This document shows, one piece after another, positions 7,849 to 14,800 of a stretch of 32,020 nt of DNA. The stretch's first letter is position 1; the number at the start of each line of letters is the position of its first letter. Location: contig JACOUA010000282.1 of NCBI GenBank assembly GCA_016178075.1, positions 1 to 32,020 on the forward strand. The letters run 5' to 3'. Position numbers and translations under genes: made by a program. This DNA comes from Acidobacteriota bacterium. GTDB lineage: Bacteria; Acidobacteriota; Vicinamibacteria; Vicinamibacterales; JACQTH01. The notes under the pieces are model-generated. The model had not been told where the DNA came from. It saw nothing but the letters and a program-made list of their open reading frames with translations, and ran no database searches.

Positions 7849-10005
7849 TCAGAAGAAGTACAGGATGCGGAAGAACCCTGTGTTGCCTTTGTAGGGCCGG
7901 TTTCCGTAGCCAGTGCTGATCTCACCGAGGTAGTCGATCCGCGGCGTGCCCGGCTGGCCGGGGACATCGACTGTCGCGTAGTCGCTGATGTCGAACTTCT
8001 CGTACCAGTAGCCGAGGCCGACGCCGACCTTGGCCGCAAACATGTACTTGAGATCCACCATGAAGCGCTGCCACTTGTTCGTGATGGCCGGCAGCGGCTC
8101 GAAGCAGGACGTGAGCCCCGCTGCGCACGGGGAAGGAATCGTGAACCCGGGGTACAGGATGGCCGAGGGGCCGGACAGCGCCTTGTTCGTGGACAGCTCC
8201 TGAATTCGCGGACCACTATGGATGTACGCGTTGTTCGAGTCGCTGTAGTCATAGCTCACGCTGATGTCGGTCTTCTCGATCGCCTTGATCAAGTCGAGGT
8301 AGATGGTCGCGATGTTGACCTTCTCGTCGTTGTTCAGGAACCAGTTTCGGTTCGGGTCGAACCAGGTGCCATAGTCGGTGCCGGCGGGACTCGCGTTTCG
8401 CGACGCCTGGTTGCTGACGTACTGGTCGCGGCCGTAGTTCGCCCCCACCCGCACGCTCGGCATCGGGCTCGCGTTGATCCCGAAGTTGTAGACAGTGTTC
8501 TTGTTGTCCATCAGACCGAACTCGCGGCCCGGCCCCCCAAACGTGTCCCTGCCGGCGGCCACCGCGAAGCTGAGATCGAGAAGCGACACCGGGGTCACGG
8601 TGAACGCCATCCAGCCTCGGTCCCGAACGCGATCCGCAATGTCGTACGTCCGCAGGCCCGGTTGAAATCCGGCTTCCTCGAGAAGCTCCACGGACAAGCC
8701 CGTGCCGACTCGCTCCGAGTGCTCATAGATCAGCCGCACCATGAGGTACTGGTTCCCTACGGTGTCGACCGTCGTGCGGAAGGTGTAGTCCGTCGAACCA
8801 CTGAGTTCCCGGCTCGTCCGCTTGAAGTCATCGAGGGTGTAGCCGAGCCTGATGGATGTTCTCGACGTCACGTTGAACAATCCGTTCACGTCGAGCGTGT
8901 TCTGTCTAATGTTGAACGGTTCGGTCTCGCCACCGGTCTCCTCGGGTACCGCGTCCAACCGGACGTACTCCCTCGCGTCGAACGTCGGCGTCCGGTTCTG
9001 GCGATCGTTGTAGCGGTACCTCATGGTCAGCCCAAAGAAGCGAGTGGGCCGCGTGGTGTAGTTGACGAGCGCGTTGACACCCCGCACCTCCGCTTCGGCG
9101 GTGTTGCGCGGAAGGCTCGCAAGGCCGGGAAAATTCTTGTACACGGCCGGGCTGGCGATCACCGCATTGCTCGTCCACGGGATGAGCGTGTCGTTCTGTC
9201 TCATCGTCGTGAAGGAGAGCTGGGCATTCACGGCACTGTGCGCCGGCATCTTGTACAGACCGATGGCGCTCACGGTGTTGAGGTTGTTGCTTGGCGGCAC
9301 CGACATGCGGCTCCGCGCGGCGCCGCGGCCGTTGCTGTACCCGCTGAAGTCGATCGGGCTCGTATCGGTCGCCCTGACGGGGTTGTCGAACAGCAGCTCG
9401 TGGATGTTGTTGTGAAACCAGGACCCGTCCCACGCGACGCGGACCATCCCCTCAGGCTTGGTCCATTCCGCGGCCGCCGAAAAGTCGTTCGTCCGGTTGT
9501 CGAGCGGGACCGGCAACTGGTCGGCGACGCTGAACCCAAACGACGCGCCTTTGGGCTCGTGCCCGTTTCTGGCCGTCGAGTTGAACGAAAAGTTGAACGT
9601 CAGGTCCTTGCTGGAGGCAAACGACGCGGTGAGGCCGGCCACATCACGGCGCGCCTGGATGTCGAACGGTTTCGCCAGGCTTCGGTAGATTGATCCGGTC
9701 GCGAGCTGCGCCACGTTGCCCGGCACACCGACGACACCGGGGGTGTTGTTCTGGACGAGGAGCCGGGTGGCGGACTCGGGAGTCTCCTTGCCGAACACGA
9801 TTCGGGAAAGAGCGCCGTCCCGCAGGTCGCGGAAGCGCTCGAATCGTGCCTTGTCGCCATCGACCGTAGACACCCGCCCGCCGAATTCCATGGACCCAAT
9901 AGTGACGGTCGGCGCGTGGGGCGCCGCGGGGGGCTGCTGTCCCATGGCGACGCCCGCGGAGGCCACCACGAGCACGGCCGTCGCAATCGTCAGTCTGTTG
10001 CACAT
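7849..10005 (-). CDS. mtrB: MtrB/PioB-family outer-membrane beta-barrel of a porin-cytochrome conduit
   Basis: About 718 aa. A signal peptide (MCNRLTIATAVLVVASAGVAMGQ) precedes VTIGSMEFGGRVSTVDGD, which fits the start of the MtrB/PioB barrel family, then many alternating amphipathic strands and a terminal aromatic end (FFRILYFF), as needed for barrel insertion. The ATG at 10005 is favoured over the ATG at 10011 because AAGGAG is 7-8 nt upstream of the former and nearly abuts the latter. MtrB sheathes the decaheme cytochrome MtrA and lets electrons cross the outer membrane. The adjacent upstream gene encodes such a decaheme protein. The N-terminal CxxC pair reported for Shewanella MtrB is absent. 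No outer-surface MtrC-like cytochrome is encoded in the window. Confidence 0.88.
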   Translation of the reverse strand: MCNRLTIATAVLVVASAGVAMGQQPPAAPHAPTVTIGSMEFGGRVSTVDGDKARFERFRDLRDGALSRIVFGKETPESATRLLVQNNTPGVVGVPGNVAQLATGSIYRSLAKPFDIQARRDVAGLTASFASSKDLTFNFSFNSTARNGHEPKGASFGFSVADQLPVPLDNRTNDFSAAAEWTKPEGMVRVAWDGSWFHNNIHELLFDNPVRATDTSPIDFSGYSNGRGAARSRMSVPPSNNLNTVSAIGLYKMPAHSAVNAQLSFTTMRQNDTLIPWTSNAVIASPAVYKNFPGLASLPRNTAEAEVRGVNALVNYTTRPTRFFGLTMRYRYNDRQNRTPTFDAREYVRLDAVPEETGGETEPFNIRQNTLDVNGLFNVTSRTSIRLGYTLDDFKRTSRELSGSTDYTFRTTVDTVGNQYLMVRLIYEHSERVGTGLSVELLEEAGFQPGLRTYDIADRVRDRGWMAFTVTPVSLLDLSFAVAAGRDTFGGPGREFGLMDNKNTVYNFGINASPMPSVRVGANYGRDQYVSNQASRNASPAGTDYGTWFDPNRNWFLNNDEKVNIATIYLDLIKAIEKTDISVSYDYSDSNNAYIHSGPRIQELSTNKALSGPSAILYPGFTIPSPCAAGLTSCFEPLPAITNKWQRFMVDLKYMFAAKVGVGLGYWYEKFDISDYATVDVPGQPGTPRIDYLGEISTGYGNRPYKGNTGFFRILYFF

Positions 10006-10018
10006 CGCCATTCTCCTT

Positions 10019-10142
10019 GTAACGAAGCTCCGCTTCGTTACTAGATCCGCGGCCGCTCGCGCGGCCGCGGCTAAGCCGTGGTTGCACGGCGACATTTGAC
10101 AGGTTTGTGCCACATTCATCTCCACGCCGTGCAAGCACGGCT
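10019..10142. repeat. Three consecutive hairpins filling the mtrA-mtrB gap
   Basis: Hairpin 1: arms 10019-10028 and 10032-10041 (gtaacgaagc / gcttcgttac). Hairpin 2: arms 10047-10056 and 10061-10070 (ccgcggccgc / gcggccgcgg), nearly the same palindrome as at 572-599. Hairpin 3: arms 10074-10091 and 10125-10142 with one mismatch, including part of the mtrA stop codon. Together they occupy almost all of the 135 bp between mtrA and mtrB, leaving the mtrB ribosome site just beyond. No T-tract is present. Confidence 0.7.
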
Positions 10143-11103
10143 AGCGGTGGAAGTACTTGCCAGACGGCGCGTTGGAGCCATGGATCTGCACGTGGCACAC
10201 CACGCAGCCGGATCCAATCAGCCTGTTGGCGCTGGCGGAGGTCCTCAGCGTGAAGCCCTCGTACACGGTTGGAGGATGTCGCGACGTCACATGGCACCGC
10301 TGACAGAGGAACGGCACCTTAGCGACGAGTAGCCGCTCGTTGTTCGATCCGTGCGGCTCGTGGCATGTCACGCAGGCATTCGCGACCGGCGCGTGCTCCC
10401 AGAGGTACGGCCCGCGCTTCTCGGCGTGGCAGCTCGTGCAGGCTTCGTTGACCGTCGTTCCCGCCTTGAGCAGCTTGACGTTGGGGGATCCGTGCGGGTT
10501 GTGACATGACGAGCACACCAGGCTGCCCTCGCGGACCGGCATGTGGTTGAAGCGGGAAATCTTGTTCACGACATTGCGATGGCAAGTGGAGCACAGCTCC
10601 GGCTGCGTTGTCGCCTTGATCTGCTTCTCGCCCTTGGGGCTGTGCACGCTGTGACACGTCGGGCAGCCGACATTTCGCTGGTCGTGCTGGCTCCCCGTCC
10701 AGAGTGCGTGTGTGCCGCGGTCGTGGCAAGTCGCGCAGATCTCACTTGCCTCACGCGGAGCCATGCCAGTCGTGCTGAACCGCCTGATCTTCGTCTTGTC
10801 GCCGACGTCGTCGAGATGCCCCTTGCCCGGTCCGTGGCACGTTTCGCAACCCTGCGCCGCGGCCGGACTACGTTCGAGAGAGGAGCGGCCATGCGGTGTG
10901 GCTTTGTACGCGTTGGTCTGCGCTTCGTGGCAGCTCGTGCACTTTTCCTGGCCAACGTACTCCCCGGCGGCTTGCTGGGACGACGCCTTTGCTGCGGACC
11001 CGGCCGGGGCGGAGTTGCTCGACGCCGACCCCGTCTGGACGAGCCACACCAGGGCAATCCCGGCGACGAGAACCCGGAGGACGGTCTTGCCGAATGACTG
11101 CAT
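10141..11103 (-). CDS. mtrA: Periplasmic decaheme cytochrome c, MtrA/DmsE family
   Basis: 320 aa, close to the length of Shewanella MtrA. A signal peptide (GKTVLRVLVAGIALVWLVQTGSA) is followed by ten CXXCH sites at residues 55, 86, 123, 147, 171, 197, 222, 244, 267 and 300. Many hemes are followed by HG or HS pairs (NPHGSPN, EPHGSNN, VQIHGS), as in the DmsE/MtrA/PioA/MtoA family. In characterised systems this protein inserts into the MtrB/PioB barrel and carries electrons across the outer membrane, outward in metal reduction or inward in Fe(II) oxidation. Direction is not decidable here. First structural gene of the redox operon, 147 bp downstream of the histidine kinase gene. Confidence 0.93.
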   Translation of the reverse strand: MQSFGKTVLRVLVAGIALVWLVQTGSASSNSAPAGSAAKASSQQAAGEYVGQEKCTSCHEAQTNAYKATPHGRSSLERSPAAAQGCETCHGPGKGHLDDVGDKTKIRRFSTTGMAPREASEICATCHDRGTHALWTGSQHDQRNVGCPTCHSVHSPKGEKQIKATTQPELCSTCHRNVVNKISRFNHMPVREGSLVCSSCHNPHGSPNVKLLKAGTTVNEACTSCHAEKRGPYLWEHAPVANACVTCHEPHGSNNERLLVAKVPFLCQRCHVTSRHPPTVYEGFTLRTSASANRLIGSGCVVCHVQIHGSNAPSGKYFHR

Positions 11104-11175
11104 GGCGTTCTCCGTGCTTTTATGGAGGATGGCTTGGCGACCGCACGCGTCCGGTCGCGGCCATCCCGCTTCGAG

Positions 11176-11231
11176 GCGATACTAGGTATTCAGTATGAAA
11201 ATTTGATGAAAGTCCGCTGAACGAACGTTCA
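11176..11231 (-). promoter_or_regulatory. Candidate promoter/operator region upstream of mtrA
   Basis: On the minus strand TTTCAT occurs twice with an exact 11-bp period (complements at 11206-11211 and 11195-11200), the spacing of OmpR/PhoB-family tandem sites. Further upstream TGAACG-TT-CGTTCA (11218-11231) is an inverted repeat. TAGTAT near 11176-11181 could be a -10 element (4 of 6 matches to TATAAT). The stretch is AT-rich in a GC-rich window and sits between the histidine kinase gene and mtrA. Binding by the adjacent response regulator is inferred. Confidence 0.45.
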
Positions 11232-11250
11232 TCGAGCGGTAGGATGCGGA

Positions 11251-12690
11251 TCAGGCGTTCCCGGGTGTGTTGCCCGACTTCGAGACGAGGGGAAGCGAGA
11301 GCGTGAAGGTCGAACCCTGGTCGAGGGCGCTCGTGACAGTGATGGAACCGCCGTGCACGCGGGCGATCTGGTCGGCGATCGTCAGACCCAGGCCGGTGCC
11401 GCCGGTGTCCCGGGCCCGTGCCGGGTCGGCCCGGTAGAACGGCTCGAAGATGTGGGGAAGGTCGTCGGCCCCGATACCGCAGCCATGATCCTGAATGCCG
11501 AGGACGGCGCGGCCGTCGAGCGTCCGGATCGAGACGCAGACGGACGAGTCAGGTCTCGAGTAGCGGATGGCGTTCTGCGCCAGGTTGAGCACGAGACGGC
11601 GAAGGTGCAGCGCGCTGCCCGAAACGACCGGACGATCGCGGACATCGACGGTCACGGCGACCTGCTTCTCTTCAGCGATCGCCTGCGCGATCTCGCAGCA
11701 CTCGCCCGCGAGCGCCGCCAGATCGATCGGGACCGGGGGCTCGAGAAGGTGGCCCGCTTCGGCGAGCGCGAGCAGCCGGAGATCACGCACGAGATCGGAC
11801 AATCGTTCGATCTCTATCAGAAGATCAGCGGCAACGCGCGGGTAGTCGGCCCCTCGCCCCCCGTTTCGAAGGCCAGCCTCGATGACCCCTCGCATCGCCG
11901 CAATCGGCGTCTGCAGCTCGTGCGAGGCGTCGGCCGCGAATCGGCGGGCGCTCCGCATCGAGACTTCGATGCGGTCGAGCATCTGGTTGAGCATCGACAC
12001 GAGCCGATCGAGCTCGTCGCTGCCGGCTTGGATGTCGAGCCGATCGCCGAGGCGGCTGGCCTGGATCCGCCGCACGCGATCGACGATGGCGTCGACCGGC
12101 GCGAGCGCACGACGAGCCGTCACGCCGCTGCCATAGCTCGCCATGATGAGGACGATGCTGATGGAGGCCAGCATCGCGAGCGCGAGCTGCCACAGCGTCT
12201 GCCGCGCCGGCAGTGTCGAGGCGGCCACTTGGAGGACGATCCCTTCGGTTCCAGGGCGGCCGATCGCCACGCTGGCCATCCTCAAGGGAACGCCTCCCCG
12301 GCCGACGACGCCGACGATCGATCGATGATCCCGAATGGCGGTGGTCAACGTGCGTTCGCCGGCCCAGTCGAGCGTGGGGAAGGCGGGCGATCGAAACAGC
12401 AGGGTGTCCGGAGATTCCCAGACCGTCAGCGGGGCTTCAACCGCGCGCGGCTCGGCGGCGAGACGCTCACCGACATCCAGCGCGAGCAGCGACGTGCGCA
12501 GGTCGCCCGCGAGCTGATGGGCCCGCACCTCGAGGTCGGCGTCGAGCTCTCGATACAACGTGCGCGCGCGAATCAGAAGGACGAAGGAGCCGAACAGGAC
12601 CAGCGTCGTCCCCAGCGTGAGGAGGTACCAGAATGTGAGGCGGGCCCGAACGCTGCTAAGTCGCAGCCGTCGCTGGATCGCGGAGAACAT
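11251..12690 (-). CDS. Membrane sensor histidine kinase of an OmpR-type two-component system
   Basis: 479 aa. Order: N-terminal membrane helix (FWYLLTLGTTLVLFGSFVLL), an extracytoplasmic sensor segment of about 130 residues, a second helix (LALAMLASISIVLIMASYG), a HAMP linker, the HisKA dimerisation helix with phospho-acceptor His in DASHELQTPIAAMRG, then HATPase motifs N (NLAQNAIRYS), G1 (DHGCGIG), F (FEPFYR) and G2 (GGTGLGL). The architecture is like metal- or envelope-stress sensors such as CusS; the ligand is unknown. It overlaps the response-regulator gene by 35 bp, so the two are translationally linked, and lies directly upstream of the mtrA-led operon. Confidence 0.92.
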   Translation of the reverse strand: MFSAIQRRLRLSSVRARLTFWYLLTLGTTLVLFGSFVLLIRARTLYRELDADLEVRAHQLAGDLRTSLLALDVGERLAAEPRAVEAPLTVWESPDTLLFRSPAFPTLDWAGERTLTTAIRDHRSIVGVVGRGGVPLRMASVAIGRPGTEGIVLQVAASTLPARQTLWQLALAMLASISIVLIMASYGSGVTARRALAPVDAIVDRVRRIQASRLGDRLDIQAGSDELDRLVSMLNQMLDRIEVSMRSARRFAADASHELQTPIAAMRGVIEAGLRNGGRGADYPRVAADLLIEIERLSDLVRDLRLLALAEAGHLLEPPVPIDLAALAGECCEIAQAIAEEKQVAVTVDVRDRPVVSGSALHLRRLVLNLAQNAIRYSRPDSSVCVSIRTLDGRAVLGIQDHGCGIGADDLPHIFEPFYRADPARARDTGGTGLGLTIADQIARVHGGSITVTSALDQGSTFTLSLPLVSKSGNTPGNA

Positions 12691-13342
12691 AGCCCACCCC
12701 GCGCACCGCCTGGATGAAGCTCTGGCGGCCAGGCTCGTCGATCTTACCGCGCAGATGCTTCACGTAGACGTCGACGACGTTGCTGGCGTGATCGAAGGTA
12801 AAGTCCCAGACGTGCTCGGCAATCATGCTGCGGGTCAGCACATAGCCGGACCGTCGCATCAGGTATTCGAGCAGCGCGTACTCCTTTTGCGTCAGACTCA
12901 CCGCACGACCGGCCTGCCGCACCACTCGGGTCGCGGGATCGAGCTCGAGGGCGCCGACCGTCAGGGTCGGTATCTCAGTACGCTGATGGCGCCGCTGCAG
13001 CGCGCGGAGACGGGCCGTCAGCTCCGCAACCGCAAACGGTTTGATCAGGTAGTCGTCCGCGCCCGCGTCGAGGCCGCGCACGCGATCCTCGACCATGTCA
13101 CGGGCGGAGAGGATCAAAACGGGCACTTGCCGGCCCGCTTCCCGCAACCGGCGACAGAGCGCGAGGCCGTCCAGACGCGGGAGCATCAGGTCGAGCACCA
13201 CACCGTCGTAATCGTACGTTTGCGCGAGCTCCAGCCCCCGGGCTCCGTCGTGCGCGAGATCGACGGCAAACCCCTCCTCGATCAGCGCCTGGCTGATGTA
13301 GAGCGCCATCCGATGCTCGTCTTCGACGACCAGGATGCGCAT
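12656..13342 (-). CDS. OmpR/PhoB-family response regulator
   Basis: 228 aa. The receiver domain has acidic pocket EDE (residues 7-9), phospho-acceptor D51 in VVLDLMLPRLDG and the conserved Lys in DYLIKPF. A C-terminal winged helix-turn-helix follows (LTQKEYALLEYLMRRSGYVLTR through VDVYVKHLRGKID). Such regulators bind tandem direct repeats with about 11-bp period as dimers, and a matching repeat lies upstream of mtrA. It is the first gene of the pair, with its 5' end facing the plus-strand heme-gene cluster across a roughly 255-bp divergent intergenic region. Confidence 0.94.
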   Translation of the reverse strand: MRILVVEDEHRMALYISQALIEEGFAVDLAHDGARGLELAQTYDYDGVVLDLMLPRLDGLALCRRLREAGRQVPVLILSARDMVEDRVRGLDAGADDYLIKPFAVAELTARLRALQRRHQRTEIPTLTVGALELDPATRVVRQAGRAVSLTQKEYALLEYLMRRSGYVLTRSMIAEHVWDFTFDHASNVVDVYVKHLRGKIDEPGRQSFIQAVRGVGYVLRDPATAAT

Positions 13343-13567
13343 CGAAAGAGTGAGCCTTGCAACGACGGTTCCGGCCCGCCGGCTCAGGGTCTTCGGCCGC
13401 TGGAGGGCCAGGACGCCGGAAACCCGTTAGCGCGCCGGCCCGTGGCCAACACCGCACCCGTCGTCCGGACCGAAGGCGTCCGTTGTCCACGCAACCCTGA
13501 TGCCGAACGGCTGGGCCCCTGACAACGGACACTCTCGATTTCGCTCGAAAACTTGCGCCTGACGAGC

Positions 13568-13582
13568 TGGCACCCGGCTTGC
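13568..13582 (+). promoter_or_regulatory. Candidate sigma-54 (-24/-12) promoter
   Basis: TGGCAC-CCGGC-TTGC matches the sigma-54 core (TGGCAC, 5-nt spacer, TTGC) at every fixed position. It points into the small membrane-protein gene that leads to the hem genes. Predicted transcription start is near 13593, only a few bases before the ATG at 13598, so either the first protein is nearly leaderless or the in-frame ATG at 13625 is used. No enhancer-binding protein is encoded nearby. The rest of the divergent gap 13343-13567 shows no clear element. Confidence 0.4.
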
Positions 13583-13597
13583 GAAGGCTCACCCGAC

Positions 13598-13819
13598 ATG
13601 CTCGATCTGAAAACGTCCGCAAGGATGTCGCTCGCCTTGGGCGTGCTTTCACTTCTTGCGGTCCTCCTTAGTCACCTGGCGCTGACGGACATCTACCACG
13701 GCGAAGCGGATCCCGGCCTCGAGTGGCGAATTCTCCGGGCGTGCTTCGTCGTGATTTTCATGTTTCAGGTGTTCGCGCTCGTGACCCTTGCGAGGGTCGT
13801 GCGGGCCGCCGTGGGGTGA
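13598..13819 (+). CDS. Small two-helix membrane protein, unknown function
   Basis: About 73 aa with two hydrophobic segments (SLALGVLSLLAVLLSHLAL and RACFVVIFMFQVFALVTLA) separated by a short charged loop (YHGEADPGLEWR). GAAGG lies about 10 nt upstream of the ATG at 13598; the upstream in-frame extension to 13553 is not membrane-like and would precede the sigma-54-like element. Seven nucleotides separate it from the next gene, so both are probably one transcript. I do not recognise a family. Position suggests a link to respiration or heme supply, but this is only context. Confidence 0.65.
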   Translation: MLDLKTSARMSLALGVLSLLAVLLSHLALTDIYHGEADPGLEWRILRACFVVIFMFQVFALVTLARVVRAAVG

Positions 13820-13825
13820 GCCACG

Positions 13826-14089
13826 ATGACGACCGCCACGGTTGATCCATGTTGTGTTGCCGTCGATGTCGCCGGCCAGCTTGCGCGTATCAAAGGGGAG
13901 TTTCTCGAGATGCCGGGCCTGCGGCTGACGCTCGCGCAGGCGCGACGGCTCTGGGGCCTCGATGACGACGTATGCCGATGCCTGCTGGATATGCTCGTCG
14001 AGGTGAAATTTCTGCACCGGAAGCCCGACGGGACCTACGGCCTCGCATCGAGCGACTGGTCCCAGTTCGCGCGTCGCAGCCCGTACTGA
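13826..14089 (+). CDS. Small putative winged-helix protein
   Basis: 87 aa. The segment LRLTLAQARRLWGLDDDVCRCLLDMLVEVKFLHRKPDGTYGLA reads like a helix-turn-helix with a short beta wing: a first helix, a Leu-rich recognition-like helix, then FLHRKPDGTYG. This is a general pattern of small DNA-binding or protein-interaction winged helices; no specific family is recognised. It starts 7 nt after the membrane-protein stop, so the two are likely cotranscribed and ahead of the hem genes. Cysteines at CC (9-10) and VCRC are notable, but a metal or heme site is speculative. Confidence 0.7.
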   Translation: MTTATVDPCCVAVDVAGQLARIKGEFLEMPGLRLTLAQARRLWGLDDDVCRCLLDMLVEVKFLHRKPDGTYGLASSDWSQFARRSPY

Positions 14090-14167
14090 GGACAACACGG
14101 GCGTCCCCGGATTCCCGGCGTCCTCGCCGGGTTCTCGTTGTCACGGAGAGCGTCCAATCCTGAAAGG

Positions 14168-14674
14168 ATGACAGATCCCGCGCATCCCGACGTTGGCCCT
14201 CTCGTTGCTTCAGCAGCCAACATGCAATCGCCCAGTCCCGCCGTCGTCGACTCGAAAGAGACGTATCAGATTCGCGTCCTCGGTCCGGACAAGCATGCCG
14301 TAGCCGTGGCCGATCTCACCCGCCTGTTTCGCGACGCCGCCCTCTCGCCGGGCCGGGGCGTCCGGGTCATGGAAGGCCCCTGTCTGGTCGCCGTGTGCGG
14401 GGAACGAGTCGTCGGCGCCGCTGCGTATCACCGCACGGACATGGAGCTCCGCGTCACCGATCTCGGGGTTTCCCCCGACTGCGACTGCCGCCGAGAGAAC
14501 ATCGTCTGCGCGCTCCTCGACGCGCTCGAGCTCGCGTGCCTCGCGGGCGGATCCGATCGGCTCGTGCTGAGGGTGCCGGACGATCTGCCCGGGTCGTTGC
14601 TGCAGCGCCGTGGCTACCTGATGACGAACGGCTGCGAAGGACGCTGGGCGGACAAGAGTTATCCGAAGGCCTGA
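14168..14674 (+). CDS. GNAT-like N-acetyltransferase-fold protein, unknown substrate
   Basis: About 168 aa. The C-terminal half has GNAT-like features: VAVCGERVVGAAAY (strands 2-3), LRVTDLGVSPDC (strand 4), the helix ENIVCALLDALELACLAGG, and LLQRRGYLMTNGCEGRW as the terminal strand-helix-strand. The usual Q/RxxGxG/A acetyl-CoA loop is degenerate (DCDCRRENI), so catalytic activity is uncertain. Start choice is weak: ATG 14168 has AAAGG too close, ATG 14222 has no ribosome site, and TTG 14138 has GGAG downstream rather than upstream. It is followed after about 125 bp by hemN. Confidence 0.6.
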   Translation: MTDPAHPDVGPLVASAANMQSPSPAVVDSKETYQIRVLGPDKHAVAVADLTRLFRDAALSPGRGVRVMEGPCLVAVCGERVVGAAAYHRTDMELRVTDLGVSPDCDCRRENIVCALLDALELACLAGGSDRLVLRVPDDLPGSLLQRRGYLMTNGCEGRWADKSYPKA

Positions 14675-14800
14675 GCGGCCTCGCTGCCGGAATTCCGGCA
14701 CCGGGCCGGCCGTTCTCAATCCGGATTCCTGAAAGTCGCCCAAAACCAAACGTTTGTGAAGATCGCCGGCAGTGGCACCGCGGTTGCGACCTGCCGGGCC

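Noticed and set aside
7840-9693. 617-codon plus-strand frame opposite mtrB
   Set aside because: It mirrors the coding strand of the barrel, has no ribosome site or recognisable domain, and the mtrB translation is clearly protein-like.
10019-10142. Intrinsic terminator between mtrA and mtrB
   Set aside because: The hairpins are strong but none is followed by a T-run on the minus strand, and mtrB has a good ribosome site immediately after.
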